Of a stretch of 22,155 bases of DNA, positions 1-6,492 are shown one piece after another. Source of the DNA: Verrucomicrobiales bacterium. Lineage in GTDB: Bacteria > Verrucomicrobiota > Verrucomicrobiia > Verrucomicrobiales > V1-33. Position 1 is the first letter of the stretch; every line of letters begins with the position of its first letter. The translations under genes and the position numbers were made by a program. The stretch lies in the NCBI GenBank assembly GCA_023253495.1, contig JALRGF010000438.1, positions 1 through 22,155 of the forward strand, written 5' to 3'. The notes below the pieces were generated by a model. That model saw nothing but the letters and a program-made list of their open reading frames with translations. It was not told where the DNA came from and made no database searches.

Positions 1-994
1 ACCCCAGGTTCGTGACCCGCAGCATCAACCGGTTGAACCGCGTATCAAAATCGCACAGCGCCATGCCGGCCCGGATCGAGTTGTCCCGGTCCGTCGGCCC
101 GTCCGGCGAGCAGAACGGCCAACGCCGACTCGTGATCTCCACCTGATGATCGCGGAACCCGCCGGCGTGGTGGCCGGCGGATGCCGTCACTGTGCCGGTG
201 GCCCCGTCAATCTGCACGAGGCCCACGTCACCCGGAACCCCCAACCCCTCAAGAAAAGCCGAGGCCATCACCACCTGGCCGGCCCAGTCCGGATGCACTC
301 CGTCTTTGCCGGCCACCGCGAACTCCGGACCATATTTCCGCGCCGCAAAGGTGGCTTCCATCATCGGCCACCACACGTCCGCAAATCCCGCACCCCGCGC
401 CTCAGCCAGCTCAATCCCGATCGCCCGCAAACGGCACAGGCTGTCATTCAAATCCTCCTTCGTACCGGTCGCCGTCTGCACCCAGTGAGGCACGCTGGCA
501 ATCGTGCCAGGCGACCCGATCACCACCCGTACCCCGGCCCGCTGAAAGGTCTCGACCACCCCGCCCAGAGCCTCCCGATACGCCGCCCCGATCTCATCCG
601 TGTACGGCACATACCGATGGTCGTTCATGCCGTAGCAGGTCGTCGCCACCGTCGGCCGGAATCGCAGCACATCATTCTCCATCCGCCCGCGGAACCCGGA
701 CGCCTGCTCCCCGCTCCACCCGTACTGCCGCACAGTCACCCCCAGATCCGGCAGACACGCCGTCAGATACGCCTCCAGCAAGACACTATACTGCCGCTGC
801 TCGGTAATCGAGTCGCCGCAAATCGCCAGGCGATCGCCCGGTCGCAACACCAGACCCGACGGCCGCGGCGCCGCCACCACTTCGTACCGCTCAAAAAAAA
901 CATCCGCCGGCTTCGACACCGACTCGCGCGCCGACAGGCCCAAGGGAGCAGAGGCGACCAGCGCCGCCACCAGCAGACAGGGAATTCGTTTCAT
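1..994 (-). CDS. Secreted SGNH/GDSL-family hydrolase, 3' end beyond the window
   Basis: The reading frame is open from ATG at 994 to the left edge, so about 331 residues are visible and the C-terminus is missing. The N-terminus (MKRIPCLLVAALVASAPLGLSA) looks like a Sec signal peptide. SGNH blocks are visible: CGDSITEQ (block I, nucleophile Ser), GMNDH (block III, G-x-N-D) and DGVHPD (block V, Asp and His of the catalytic set). This family hydrolyses ester bonds, often acetyl or acyl groups on sugars or lipids; the substrate here cannot be read from the sequence. The visible part already extends some 90 residues beyond block V, so a C-terminal accessory domain is likely. No good Shine-Dalgarno sequence precedes the start. 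A run of eight T in the sense strand encodes three Phe near residue 33. Family assignment is firm, specificity unknown. Confidence 0.88.
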   Translation of the reverse strand, partial: MKRIPCLLVAALVASAPLGLSARESVSKPADVFFERYEVVAAPRPSGLVLRPGDRLAICGDSITEQRQYSVLLEAYLTACLPDLGVTVRQYGWSGEQASGFRGRMENDVLRFRPTVATTCYGMNDHRYVPYTDEIGAAYREALGGVVETFQRAGVRVVIGSPGTIASVPHWVQTATGTKEDLNDSLCRLRAIGIELAEARGAGFADVWWPMMEATFAARKYGPEFAVAGKDGVHPDWAGQVVMASAFLEGLGVPGDVGLVQIDGATGTVTASAGHHAGGFRDHQVEITSRRWPFCSPDGPTDRDNSIRAGMALCDFDTRFNRLMLRVTNLG

Positions 995-1032
995 GGCAGG
1001 CCGCCACCGTATGCCCGCCTCCCCCTCCGAAC

Positions 1033-1045
1033 CAAAATAATTTTG
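1033..1045. promoter_or_regulatory. AT-rich perfect palindrome upstream of the SGNH hydrolase gene
   Basis: CAAAAT-A-ATTTTG is a perfect 6-bp dyad around a single A, about 40 bp upstream of the start at 994. It is the only AT-rich island in a very GC-rich intergenic stretch. That fits a promoter core or a small operator for the minus-strand gene. Assignment as a regulatory site is inference from position and composition. Confidence 0.3.
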
Positions 1046-1170
1046 CCCCCGCCCGCCCTTTCCGCCCCCCGTGAACTGGATCCCCACGGAGGCCGATGCG
1101 CTCAGACGTGCCGTCGCAGGATGTCATTCCCGCTATCGAGTCGCAACATCACATATCCCGACGTCGCATG

Positions 1171-1303
1171 TTACCTGTCCACAAAGCCTGTCCGGATGGG
1201 GTTTTAATATTTGGACAGGTAAACTGTCTCCATGTCCTGGAGTCGCTGACCGTGGGACAGGTACGCCGTCGCCAAACGTGGGGCTCCTATGGTGGGACAG
1301 GTA
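1171..1303. repeat. Cluster of GGACAGGTA repeats, including an 11-bp inverted pair
   Basis: TTACCTGTCCA (1171-1181) and TGGACAGGTAA (1212-1222) form a perfect 11-bp inverted repeat. TGGGACAGGTA then recurs as a direct repeat at 1253-1263 and 1293-1303. The GGACAG cores start at 1213, 1255 and 1295, which is 42 and 40 bp apart, and one more CTGTCC lies near 1188-1193. Regularly spaced, mixed-orientation copies of one core resemble transposase-binding sites at the end of a mobile element, or an operator array. No transposase gene is nearby, so a solo or remnant end is possible. Confidence 0.5.
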
Positions 1304-1358
1304 TGCTGTGGCCGGGCGGCGGGGGATCCGGCGGGGGATCCGGGCCGGGGTGCGGGGC

Positions 1359-1395
1359 AAAAAAATTCCCGCGGCCGGGAGCCGGCAGCGGGAAT
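1359..1395 (-). terminator. Rho-independent terminator of the H1-like-tail gene
   Basis: Read on the minus strand, ATTCCCGC (1395-1388) pairs perfectly with GCGGGAAT (1372-1365), and seven T follow (1365-1359). The hairpin lies about 30 bp beyond the stop of the gene ending at 1427. It is a canonical intrinsic terminator. Confidence 0.85.
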
Positions 1396-1426
1396 CGGAA
1401 GAGGAGGCCGGTTTTTCCCGGGAAGC

Positions 1427-2071
1427 TCAGCGTTTGCGGGCGGGGGGGGCCGCTTTGGCGGTTTTTGCTTTGGGGGCGGCTTTGGCGGCGGCGGGCTTGG
1501 TTGCCGTGGCCGTGGCTTTGGCTTTGGCGGGGGCCTTGGCCGTGGCGGCGGGTTTTTTGGCGGCGACGACGGCTGGTTTTTTGGCTGTTGGTTTCGAGGC
1601 GGCGACTGGCTTGGCAGCGGCGACTGGCTTGGCAGCGGCGGCCGGCTTGGCAGCGGTGCGGGCGGCTTTGGCGGCGGCTTTGGCGGCGGCGCGTTCGGCG
1701 GCGGCGGCGGCTTCCTCCTCGGCCTTCACGGCGGCCTGAGCGGCGGCCATGATCGGGCTCATCATGGGTTTCGGTTGGTTGACGCTGGCAGCGGACTTGA
1801 TGCCCGGCAGGCCGCGGTAGGTTTTCATGTGTTTTTCGACCAGATTCCGCCCGACCAGGTTCTGGAGTTTTTCGTAGGCGCGCAGACGGAGCATTTCCTC
1901 TCCTCCGCTGACGGCATTTCTCTTTTTGAGATTCTCGTAGACCAGTCCGAAGAGTTCGTTGAATTCGTAAATTTTCGGGATGGAGAGCACGTTGACGAGT
2001 TCGTCGGTGACGTGGTCGGGGATCCTCCGCGAGAAACGAGTCCGGCGGGATGGGGTGGACGAGGTTGCCAT
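1427..2071 (-). CDS. Uncharacterised protein with a histone-H1-like Lys/Ala/Pro-rich tail
   Basis: The product is 214 residues. The first half (to about residue 95, MATSSTPSRRTRFSRRIPDH onward) looks like a compact, mostly helical domain that I do not recognise. An Ala/Glu-rich, coiled-coil-like stretch follows, then a tail of about 90 residues built from AKPAAAAKP / AKAPAKAKA-type repeats ending in RKR. Such tails resemble histone H1 and bacterial Hc1/AlgP-type proteins, which bind nucleic acid non-specifically through lysines spaced by Ala and Pro. A nucleoid- or RNA-associated role is therefore inferred; the N-domain could specify another target. ATG at 2071 is the first Met that gives a normal N-terminus; the longer open frame upstream crosses infA in antisense and is spurious. 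A strong terminator follows the stop. Confidence 0.82.
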   Translation of the reverse strand: MATSSTPSRRTRFSRRIPDHVTDELVNVLSIPKIYEFNELFGLVYENLKKRNAVSGGEEMLRLRAYEKLQNLVGRNLVEKHMKTYRGLPGIKSAASVNQPKPMMSPIMAAAQAAVKAEEEAAAAAERAAAKAAAKAARTAAKPAAAAKPVAAAKPVAASKPTAKKPAVVAAKKPAATAKAPAKAKATATATKPAAAKAAPKAKTAKAAPPARKR

Positions 2072-2191
2072 AGGTGGCGGAGAGTGTAGCGTCAATCGAC
2101 GATTTCGCGACAGTTTTCCCGGGCCTGCGGGAAGTTTTTCGCAAGGCTGCGAGGTCCTTTCCTTGGGGGGCGGGAGCGGTCGTTTCGATGT

Positions 2192-2845
2192 ATGGACATG
2201 ATACATGCCGCAAAGACCAGAGAAGACCGGCTTCGCCGGACCGGGGTGCGGGGGCGTGTCTGGCTCGCGTTGATGGGGGTGTTTTGGCTTGCCGGGATGG
2301 GGGTGGGAGGGGCGCTGGAGACATTCTGTCTCTTGATTGAGCCGATGGATGGTCCGGCGGTGAAGCAGGTGATTAAGGGGGCGCGGGCGACGGCGCTGGT
2401 TCCGGGGAAGGAGACGCGGCTGGGCGGGGTTCGTTATTACACGGAGGCGGAGTTTGAGGCCCTTGGGGTGAGCTGGGCGGGGTTTGCGCGCAAGGCGGAG
2501 GCGACGGCAACGCGGGTGCTCGCCACGCTGAAGCCGGAAGTGACGAAGGATGGGAAAGGCTTTGTGACCTCGGCGGTATTTCGCGGGAAGAGTCATCTGA
2601 CGGCGGGGGTGGTGCTTTCGCCGAAGTTTTACGAGATGTTCCGGAGCACCATGGGTGATGATCTGGTGCTGTTGATTCCGGATCGCTTCACGGTGTATGT
2701 GTTTCCGCGGCCGATGGGGGAGTACAAGGCGTTGGGGCCGAAGATTCTGGAGGCGTATGCGGCGGCGGTCTATCCGGCGAGCTACGAGGTCCTGTTGTTG
2801 AACAAGGACGGACTCTCGGCGTTGGGGAGCTTTCGCGCCGAGTGA
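2192..2845 (+). CDS. Exported or membrane-anchored protein of unknown function
   Basis: The product is 217 residues from ATG at 2192. ATG 2198 and GTG 2246 are in-frame alternatives, and the last would give a more usual signal peptide. An Arg-rich n-region is followed by a hydrophobic stretch (VWLALMGVFWLAGMGVGGA, about residues 25-43), indicating a signal peptide or N-terminal anchor. The rest is a soluble alpha/beta-looking domain without Cys or an obvious catalytic motif; near the C-terminus it reads LVLLIPDRFTVYVFPRP. I do not recognise the family with confidence. It is transcribed divergently from the H1-like-tail gene and 81 bp upstream of infA in the same direction, so the two may share a transcript. 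Confidence 0.72.
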   Translation: MDMIHAAKTREDRLRRTGVRGRVWLALMGVFWLAGMGVGGALETFCLLIEPMDGPAVKQVIKGARATALVPGKETRLGGVRYYTEAEFEALGVSWAGFARKAEATATRVLATLKPEVTKDGKGFVTSAVFRGKSHLTAGVVLSPKFYEMFRSTMGDDLVLLIPDRFTVYVFPRPMGEYKALGPKILEAYAAAVYPASYEVLLLNKDGLSALGSFRAE

Positions 2846-2894
2846 GGGCGGTTGGAGAGGCTCGACTGATTTGAGGTTGTCAGCGGGTCGAAAC

Positions 2895-2923
2895 GAATCG
2901 AGGGTAATCGCTTTCCTCGATTC
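2895..2923 (+). promoter_or_regulatory. Leader hairpin directly before the infA start codon
   Basis: GAATCGAGG (2895-2903) and CCTCGATTC (2915-2923) are perfect 9-bp inverted arms around an 11-base loop. The hairpin ends three bases before the infA ATG (2927). The only purine-rich Shine-Dalgarno-like stretch nearby (GAGGG, 2900-2904) is largely inside the left arm. No T-run follows, so it is unlikely to be an intrinsic terminator. A translational control element for IF-1 or a protein-binding dyad is inferred. Confidence 0.5.
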
Positions 2924-2926
2924 TGC

Positions 2927-3505
2927 ATGCCCAGTCGTCCCAATGCTCCTCGTCCCGGTGGTGGTGGTTTTCGTCCCGGAGGTCCGTCGCGTCCCGGTGG
3001 GGGCCCGCCGCGACCCGGGGGCGGTCCGCCGAGGCCGGGAGGCGGACCAGCGCGCCCTGGCGGAGGCCCGCCGCGTCCGGGAGGGGGACCACCGAGGCCG
3101 GGTGGGGGGCCTCCGAGACCCGGAGGTGGTCCGCCGCGTCCGGGTGGGGGACCGCCGAGACCCGGTGGTGGGCCCTCGCGTCCCGGCGGGGGTCCATCGC
3201 GGCCGGGTGGCCGGCGTCCTTCGGGCGGCCGTCGTTCGGGTGGCCCTCAGCGGTATGCTCCCCGGCCGGAAACGGATGAGGAGGATACCAAGGAGCAGGC
3301 GATCCAGCTTGAGGGCACGGTGACGCAGGTGTTGGCTGGAACCATGTTCCGGGTGAAGCTGCAGGGGACCGAGCACGAAGTGCTGGCCCACATTTCCGGA
3401 AAGATGCGCAAGCGCTTTATCCGGTTGGTGATTGGTGACCGGGTGAAGCTCGAGATGTCGCCTTATGACAAGGACAAGGCGCGCATCACTTTCCGTCTTC
3501 AGTAG
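2927..3505 (+). CDS. infA: Translation initiation factor IF-1 with a long Arg-Pro-Gly repeat extension
   Basis: The C-terminal ~71 residues (from about 122) are a complete IF-1 OB fold, with the hallmarks GTMFRVKL, AHISGKMRKRFIR, GDRVKLEMSPYD and ARITFR. IF-1 binds the 30S A site and helps IF-2 and IF-3 during initiation. Ordinary IF-1 is about 72 residues; this protein has 192. The added N-terminal ~120 residues contain ten perfect heptads RPGGGP[P/A/S] (residues 22-91), a short Arg/Gly-rich stretch and an acidic linker (ETDEEDTKEQ). No ATG lies between 2927 and the OB fold, and the few in-frame GTG codons would cut into it, so the extension appears genuinely translated. RGG/RPG-type repeats often bind RNA or stay disordered; a role in RNA or ribosome binding is inferred. 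A perfect hairpin precedes the start. The last 20 bp overlap a convergent gene. Confidence 0.95.
   Translation: MPSRPNAPRPGGGGFRPGGPSRPGGGPPRPGGGPPRPGGGPARPGGGPPRPGGGPPRPGGGPPRPGGGPPRPGGGPPRPGGGPSRPGGGPSRPGGRRPSGGRRSGGPQRYAPRPETDEEDTKEQAIQLEGTVTQVLAGTMFRVKLQGTEHEVLAHISGKMRKRFIRLVIGDRVKLEMSPYDKDKARITFRLQ
2990..3199 (+). repeat. Ten 21-bp coding repeats within infA
   Basis: Ten consecutive 21-bp units each encode RPGGGP followed by Pro, Ala or Ser. The units differ at synonymous positions: the leading Arg codon varies among CGT, CGA, AGG, CGC and AGA. The repeat is therefore conserved as protein but diverged as DNA, which argues against a recent slippage expansion. The same tract produces spurious repetitive frames on both strands. 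Confidence 0.9.
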
Positions 3506-3800
3506 ACGGGCGCTTGCCGAAGACCAGCCAGCAGTTGTACCCGCTGACCAGAAAGGGCGGCAGGGTGTTGATGATGCCCACGGAGTCGACGCGGTAGAAG
3601 GTGAAGTAGAGCAGCTGCATCAGTGATCCGGTGATGCTGATGACCCAGAAGACCGGGGGCACGACCGAGCGGCCGGCGCGGCGGGAAGCGGCCGCCTGGA
3701 CCAGCCAGCGGCATCCGAAGAGGGCGGCTCCGAGCAGGCCGACCACCTTCCAGGCGTTGAGCTCGAAGCGGTCGAGGAGTGTCAGAATGGATTCCAGCAT
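3486..3800 (-). CDS. Lipid-A-disaccharide synthase N-domain (LAB_N-like) membrane protein
   Basis: The product is a 104-residue integral membrane protein with three hydrophobic segments (about residues 15-36, 47-68 and 72-94). The sequence VGLLGAALFGCRWLVQ, then RSVVPPVFWVISITGSLMQLLYF, matches the LAB_N domain found at the N-terminus of some lipid A biosynthesis proteins and as a stand-alone protein beside glycosyltransferases. Its biochemical role is not established; participation in envelope lipid or glycan metabolism is inferred from the family. The full length fits a stand-alone LAB_N protein. It converges on infA and their 3' ends overlap by 20 bp, so they presumably share terminator sequence or transcribe across each other. 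Confidence 0.85.
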   Translation of the reverse strand: MLESILTLLDRFELNAWKVVGLLGAALFGCRWLVQAAASRRAGRSVVPPVFWVISITGSLMQLLYFTFYRVDSVGIINTLPPFLVSGYNCWLVFGKRPSTEDGK

Positions 3801-3879
3801 GGGCCACCCAAGGCGCAGATGGGACCTGGCGACAAAGGATAAATGATCCGGGCTTGGCGCGGACGGCGGGGCGGGTACG

Positions 3880-5049
3880 GTGGCAGGAGCTGTGGGTGCT
3901 ACCGAATTGGTTTATCTCGATCACAATGCCACCACGCCCCTGTGTGAGGAGGCGTGGGAGGCGATGGTGCCGTTTTTCCGGGAGAACTGGGCGAATCCCT
4001 CGAGCGGCTACCGGTTTGCGCGGCGGGCGCGGGAGGCGGTGGAGCGGGCGCGGGCGCAGGTGGCCGGACTGCTCGGGGTGACGCCGGAGGAAATCGTCTT
4101 TACCAGTGGCGGCACGGAATCGACCCATGCCGCGGTGCATTCGGCCGTCGCCCTGCATCCGGACCGACGCCATGTGGTGACCTGTGCCACGGAGCATGAC
4201 GCCACCTTGAGGACGTGCGAGGCGTTGGTGGCGCGTGGGTATGAAGTGACGGTCTTGCCGGTGGATGCCGGGGGCCGGTTGGATCTCGGGGCGTATCGGG
4301 AGTCGCTGCGGCCGGGGCGGACCGCGTGTGTGTCATTGATGTGGGCGAACAACGAGACCGGCTTGGTGCATCCGGTGGCTGAGGCGGCGGCGCTGGCGCA
4401 TGAATGCGGGATCCTGTTTCACACCGATGCGGTCCAGGCCGCCGGCAAAGTGCCGCTCGATCTGGCCGGGCTGCGGGTGCATTATGCCAGCCTGAGCGCC
4501 CACAAGCTGCATGGCCCCAAAGGGGTGGGCGTGCTGTATGTGAACCGGGGGGCCCGGTTTCAGGCGACGCAACTCGGCGGCGGCCAGGAAGGCGGGCGGC
4601 GCAGCGGCACACTGAACGTGCCCGGCATCGTCGGGATGGGGGCGGCGGCGGAAGCGGCCCGCCGGCACCTTGAGGCGGACCGCGGGGCGCTGGCGGCGCG
4701 CCGCGATCGGTTTGAGAGAGATCTGGCGCAACGGGTGAGCGGGATGCATGTGCATGCGGCCGGGGCGCCGCGTCTGCCGAACACGAGCAATTTCCGCATG
4801 GACGGCGTGGATGCCCAGGGGGCCATCCTGTTGCTGGACACCCGCGGGGTGTGTGTGAGCAGCGGATCGGCTTGCGCCACCGGCTCGATCAAACCGAGCC
4901 ATGTTCTGACCGCGATGGGCCTGAGTTCCCGTCCGGCCCGCGAGACGCTGCGGGTGTCGCTGGCGCGCACGACCACCGATGAAGAAATCGACGTGGCGGT
5001 GGAGGCTCTGACCGCGGCGGTCGGGAAGCTGCGGGTGGCCCGACCGTGA
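3880..5049 (+). CDS. Cysteine desulfurase, NifS/IscS type
   Basis: This is a PLP enzyme that takes sulfur from cysteine as a persulfide for Fe-S clusters, tRNA thiolation or similar uses. The 389 residues include the N-terminal YLDHNATTP, SGGTES (phosphate binding), EHD (His106, stacking on PLP), HTDAVQ (Asp183), SAHKLHGPKG (Lys209, Schiff base) and SSGSACATG (Cys332, persulfide). The length is normal for class I desulfurases. The start is given as GTG 3880; GTG 3892 or TTG 3907 would also leave the whole fold intact. No iscU, iscA, sufB or mnmA gene adjoins it, so its sulfur acceptor cannot be told from context and the choice between nifS and iscS is left open. The following gap (5050-5154) has no gene, only a weak GC hairpin near 5134-5146. 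Confidence 0.95.
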   Translation: MAGAVGATELVYLDHNATTPLCEEAWEAMVPFFRENWANPSSGYRFARRAREAVERARAQVAGLLGVTPEEIVFTSGGTESTHAAVHSAVALHPDRRHVVTCATEHDATLRTCEALVARGYEVTVLPVDAGGRLDLGAYRESLRPGRTACVSLMWANNETGLVHPVAEAAALAHECGILFHTDAVQAAGKVPLDLAGLRVHYASLSAHKLHGPKGVGVLYVNRGARFQATQLGGGQEGGRRSGTLNVPGIVGMGAAAEAARRHLEADRGALAARRDRFERDLAQRVSGMHVHAAGAPRLPNTSNFRMDGVDAQGAILLLDTRGVCVSSGSACATGSIKPSHVLTAMGLSSRPARETLRVSLARTTTDEEIDVAVEALTAAVGKLRVARP

Positions 5050-5154
5050 GCGCGGACGGGGCGGGGGGTGGCAGTGGCCGCGTCCGATCGGGCCGGGTGC
5101 GGGAGGAATCGGAGGAGGGAAATCGCGGGCGGGGGGGCGATGCCCCGGTGTCGT

Positions 5155-5589
5155 TCAGAGTGGCCGCGTGGCGGACGGCGCGGGCGGATGGGATCCCTCG
5201 GGCGCCGGGCGGAACGGGGCGTCAAAGGCCTCGTCGAAATCGAAGACATTGTCGAAATCGGAGAGCCGGTCTTCATCAGACTTTGAGAAGACCTCGGCGT
5301 CGATGAGATTGAAGACGATATGTCCGACGTCGAGGGTTGAGCGCAGTCCCCAGGTATCGAGCACAAGGCGGGCCATCGGGCCGAATTGGGTGAGGGCGAG
5401 GTCACGGAAGCCGTCGAGGATCTCCGGTCCGTTGAGGTGGCCGACGGCGCGGCGTTTGTCGCGGGCAGCGAGGCGTTTCTGCGCGTGGTCGAGGGCATCC
5501 CGGACCAGGGCGTAGGCTTCCCTGGGGTATCGGGCATCCCGCGTCAGGCAGAGCAGCACGCCCTCGTGAAATGTCGGTCTCTGGTTCAT
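5155..5589 (-). CDS. Conserved small protein of the Minf_1886 (Planctomycetes/Verrucomicrobia) type
   Basis: The product is 144 residues, beginning MNQRPTFHEGVLLCLTRDAR. It contains the pattern Y-x-x-x-AY-x-L-V-R-DAL, then HLNGPEILDGFRDLALTQFG and WGLRSTLDVGHIVFNLI. I recognise this as the uncharacterised family conserved in planctomycetes and verrucomicrobia. The fold looks soluble and helical; function is unknown. The C-terminus carries an acidic stretch followed by a Pro-rich tail that may be disordered. The ATG at 5589 overlaps the stop of the upstream small gene (ATGA), which argues for translational coupling and fixes the start. A longer open frame running up to 6330 overlaps the CBM9-like gene and is spurious. 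Confidence 0.85.
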   Translation of the reverse strand: MNQRPTFHEGVLLCLTRDARYPREAYALVRDALDHAQKRLAARDKRRAVGHLNGPEILDGFRDLALTQFGPMARLVLDTWGLRSTLDVGHIVFNLIDAEVFSKSDEDRLSDFDNVFDFDEAFDAPFRPAPEGSHPPAPSATRPL

Positions 5590-5786
5590 GTCGGGTCTTC
5601 GGTGGAAGGGGTGAGGGCGGGTCGGGAGAGAACGGGTGACAATGGGAGCGATTCGGGGCGGGCGCGAGCGTATTTCACGAGGGAGCCGAGGACGCAGATG
5701 CCGAGGAAGGCGACGACCAGCCATCGTTCCTGGAGGGTGAGGCGATCGGCGCAAAAGGTGGCACAGAGACGGAGGAAGGCGCGCAT
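5586..5786 (-). CDS. Small single-pass membrane protein, unknown function
   Basis: The product is 66 residues from ATG 5786; a TTG at 5804 would add six residues. One clear transmembrane segment (RWLVVAFLGICVLGSLVKYA) is preceded by LTLQE and followed by an Arg-rich and then Ser/Pro-rich tail. Its stop codon overlaps the start of the Minf_1886-type gene by ATGA, the main reason to believe it is real. No domain is recognisable. A role together with its coupled neighbour is inference. Confidence 0.6.
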   Translation of the reverse strand: MRAFLRLCATFCADRLTLQERWLVVAFLGICVLGSLVKYARARPESLPLSPVLSRPALTPSTEDPT

Positions 5787-5867
5787 GCAGGGGACCACGA
5801 CCAACGCGGCGGAGAGGGTGATTCTTGCGCCGAAGTCGGAGGCGCAGGGGCGGCCCCGGGCGGGGAC

Positions 5868-6473
5868 TCAGCGCAGCCGCAGCGTCCCGAAGCGTGCCGG
5901 GAGGTGGAAATTCGGCGGGCTGGCGAGGGTGGGCGACCAGCACGAGTATTCGGGCGGTGAGCCGTCGCGGGGGCGGTCGATGCGATAGAGATTGAGGCGC
6001 CAGGTGCGGGGGAGGCGGGCCGGGTCGGAGATTCCCAGGCCGGCCCAGGTCAGCCGGATTTCTGCTGACCAGAGAGACTTGGGGCGATCGATGCGGGCTT
6101 TCCAGGTGGCGCCCTTCGCCTGCCAGTCGAGGTCGGCGCTCATGCTTTCGCGGCGGCCGGTGGGATTGTGGATGCGGGCGTCGAAGAACGTGCCGAGCGG
6201 GCTGAGTTCGAATTCGAAATAATCCATCGGATCGTCGAGCCCTGGGGCGAGAAATACTTCGACGCATTCCTCCTTGTAAACCGGCGCGTCGCGTCCTTTG
6301 AGCGTGCCCCAGGCGTCGCGGTCGGCGCAACGGAAGCCGAAGGTCAGGGCCTCGGCGGTCGCCTGCACGCGGGCGGTGGTCGCCTGGCGTGGTGGTCCCG
6401 AGCCGTCCGCCAGCTGGAAGGCGGGCACGGTGACAGCCGGCCCGTCGATCCGGAGGTCCAGCGCGGGGAGCAT
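5868..6473 (-). CDS. CBM9-like (DOMON-type) carbohydrate-binding domain protein
   Basis: The 201 residues read as a single beta-sandwich of the family-9 carbohydrate-binding type. Typical features are FRCADRDAW, YKEECVEVFLAPG (the E-E-C-V-E-V-F strand), YFEFELSPLGTFFDARIHNP, WSAEIRLTWAGLG and WRLNLYRIDRP ending in EYSCWSPT. Such domains bind sugars or sugar ends; no catalytic domain is attached. No signal peptide is visible from ATG 6473, so secretion is not supported by this start. It starts 19 bp after the transaldolase stop on the same strand, so cotranscription is likely. Linking it to sugar metabolism through that neighbour is inference only. Confidence 0.85.
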   Translation of the reverse strand: MLPALDLRIDGPAVTVPAFQLADGSGPPRQATTARVQATAEALTFGFRCADRDAWGTLKGRDAPVYKEECVEVFLAPGLDDPMDYFEFELSPLGTFFDARIHNPTGRRESMSADLDWQAKGATWKARIDRPKSLWSAEIRLTWAGLGISDPARLPRTWRLNLYRIDRPRDGSPPEYSCWSPTLASPPNFHLPARFGTLRLR

Positions 6474-6492
6474 CGGGGTGGCCGCGGGTTTT

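Larger units (their letters stand above)
995..1426. other. Intergenic region with no gene; palindrome, repeat cluster and terminator
   Basis: This gap lies between two genes that both run leftward on the minus strand. It holds an AT-rich palindrome (1033-1045), a cluster of GGACAG/CTGTCC repeats (1171-1303), a short tandem duplication ending in GGATCC (about 1318-1341) and the intrinsic terminator of the right-hand gene (1359-1395). The open frames crossing it are G-rich antisense or out-of-frame readings with no recognisable domain. Confidence 0.6.

Noticed and set aside
891..1127. Gly/Cys-containing minus-strand frame before the SGNH hydrolase
   Set aside because: It overlaps the hydrolase N-terminus in another frame and has no domain.
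2871..3323. Repetitive alternative frames over the infA repeats, on both strands
   Set aside because: They are by-products of a 21-bp repeat, which stays open in several frames. Only the 2927 frame continues into the IF-1 fold.
1427..3391. Extension of the H1-like-tail frame up to 3391 on the minus strand
   Set aside because: The extension runs antisense through infA and the 2192-2845 gene and is only Arg/Thr/Pro repeat sequence created by the RPGGGP tract. The ATG at 2071 gives a sensible protein.
5155..6330. Long N-terminal extension of the Minf_1886-type frame
   Set aside because: It overlaps the CBM9-like gene and the small membrane gene in another frame and is Arg/Pro/His-rich. The ATGA-coupled start at 5589 is far better.
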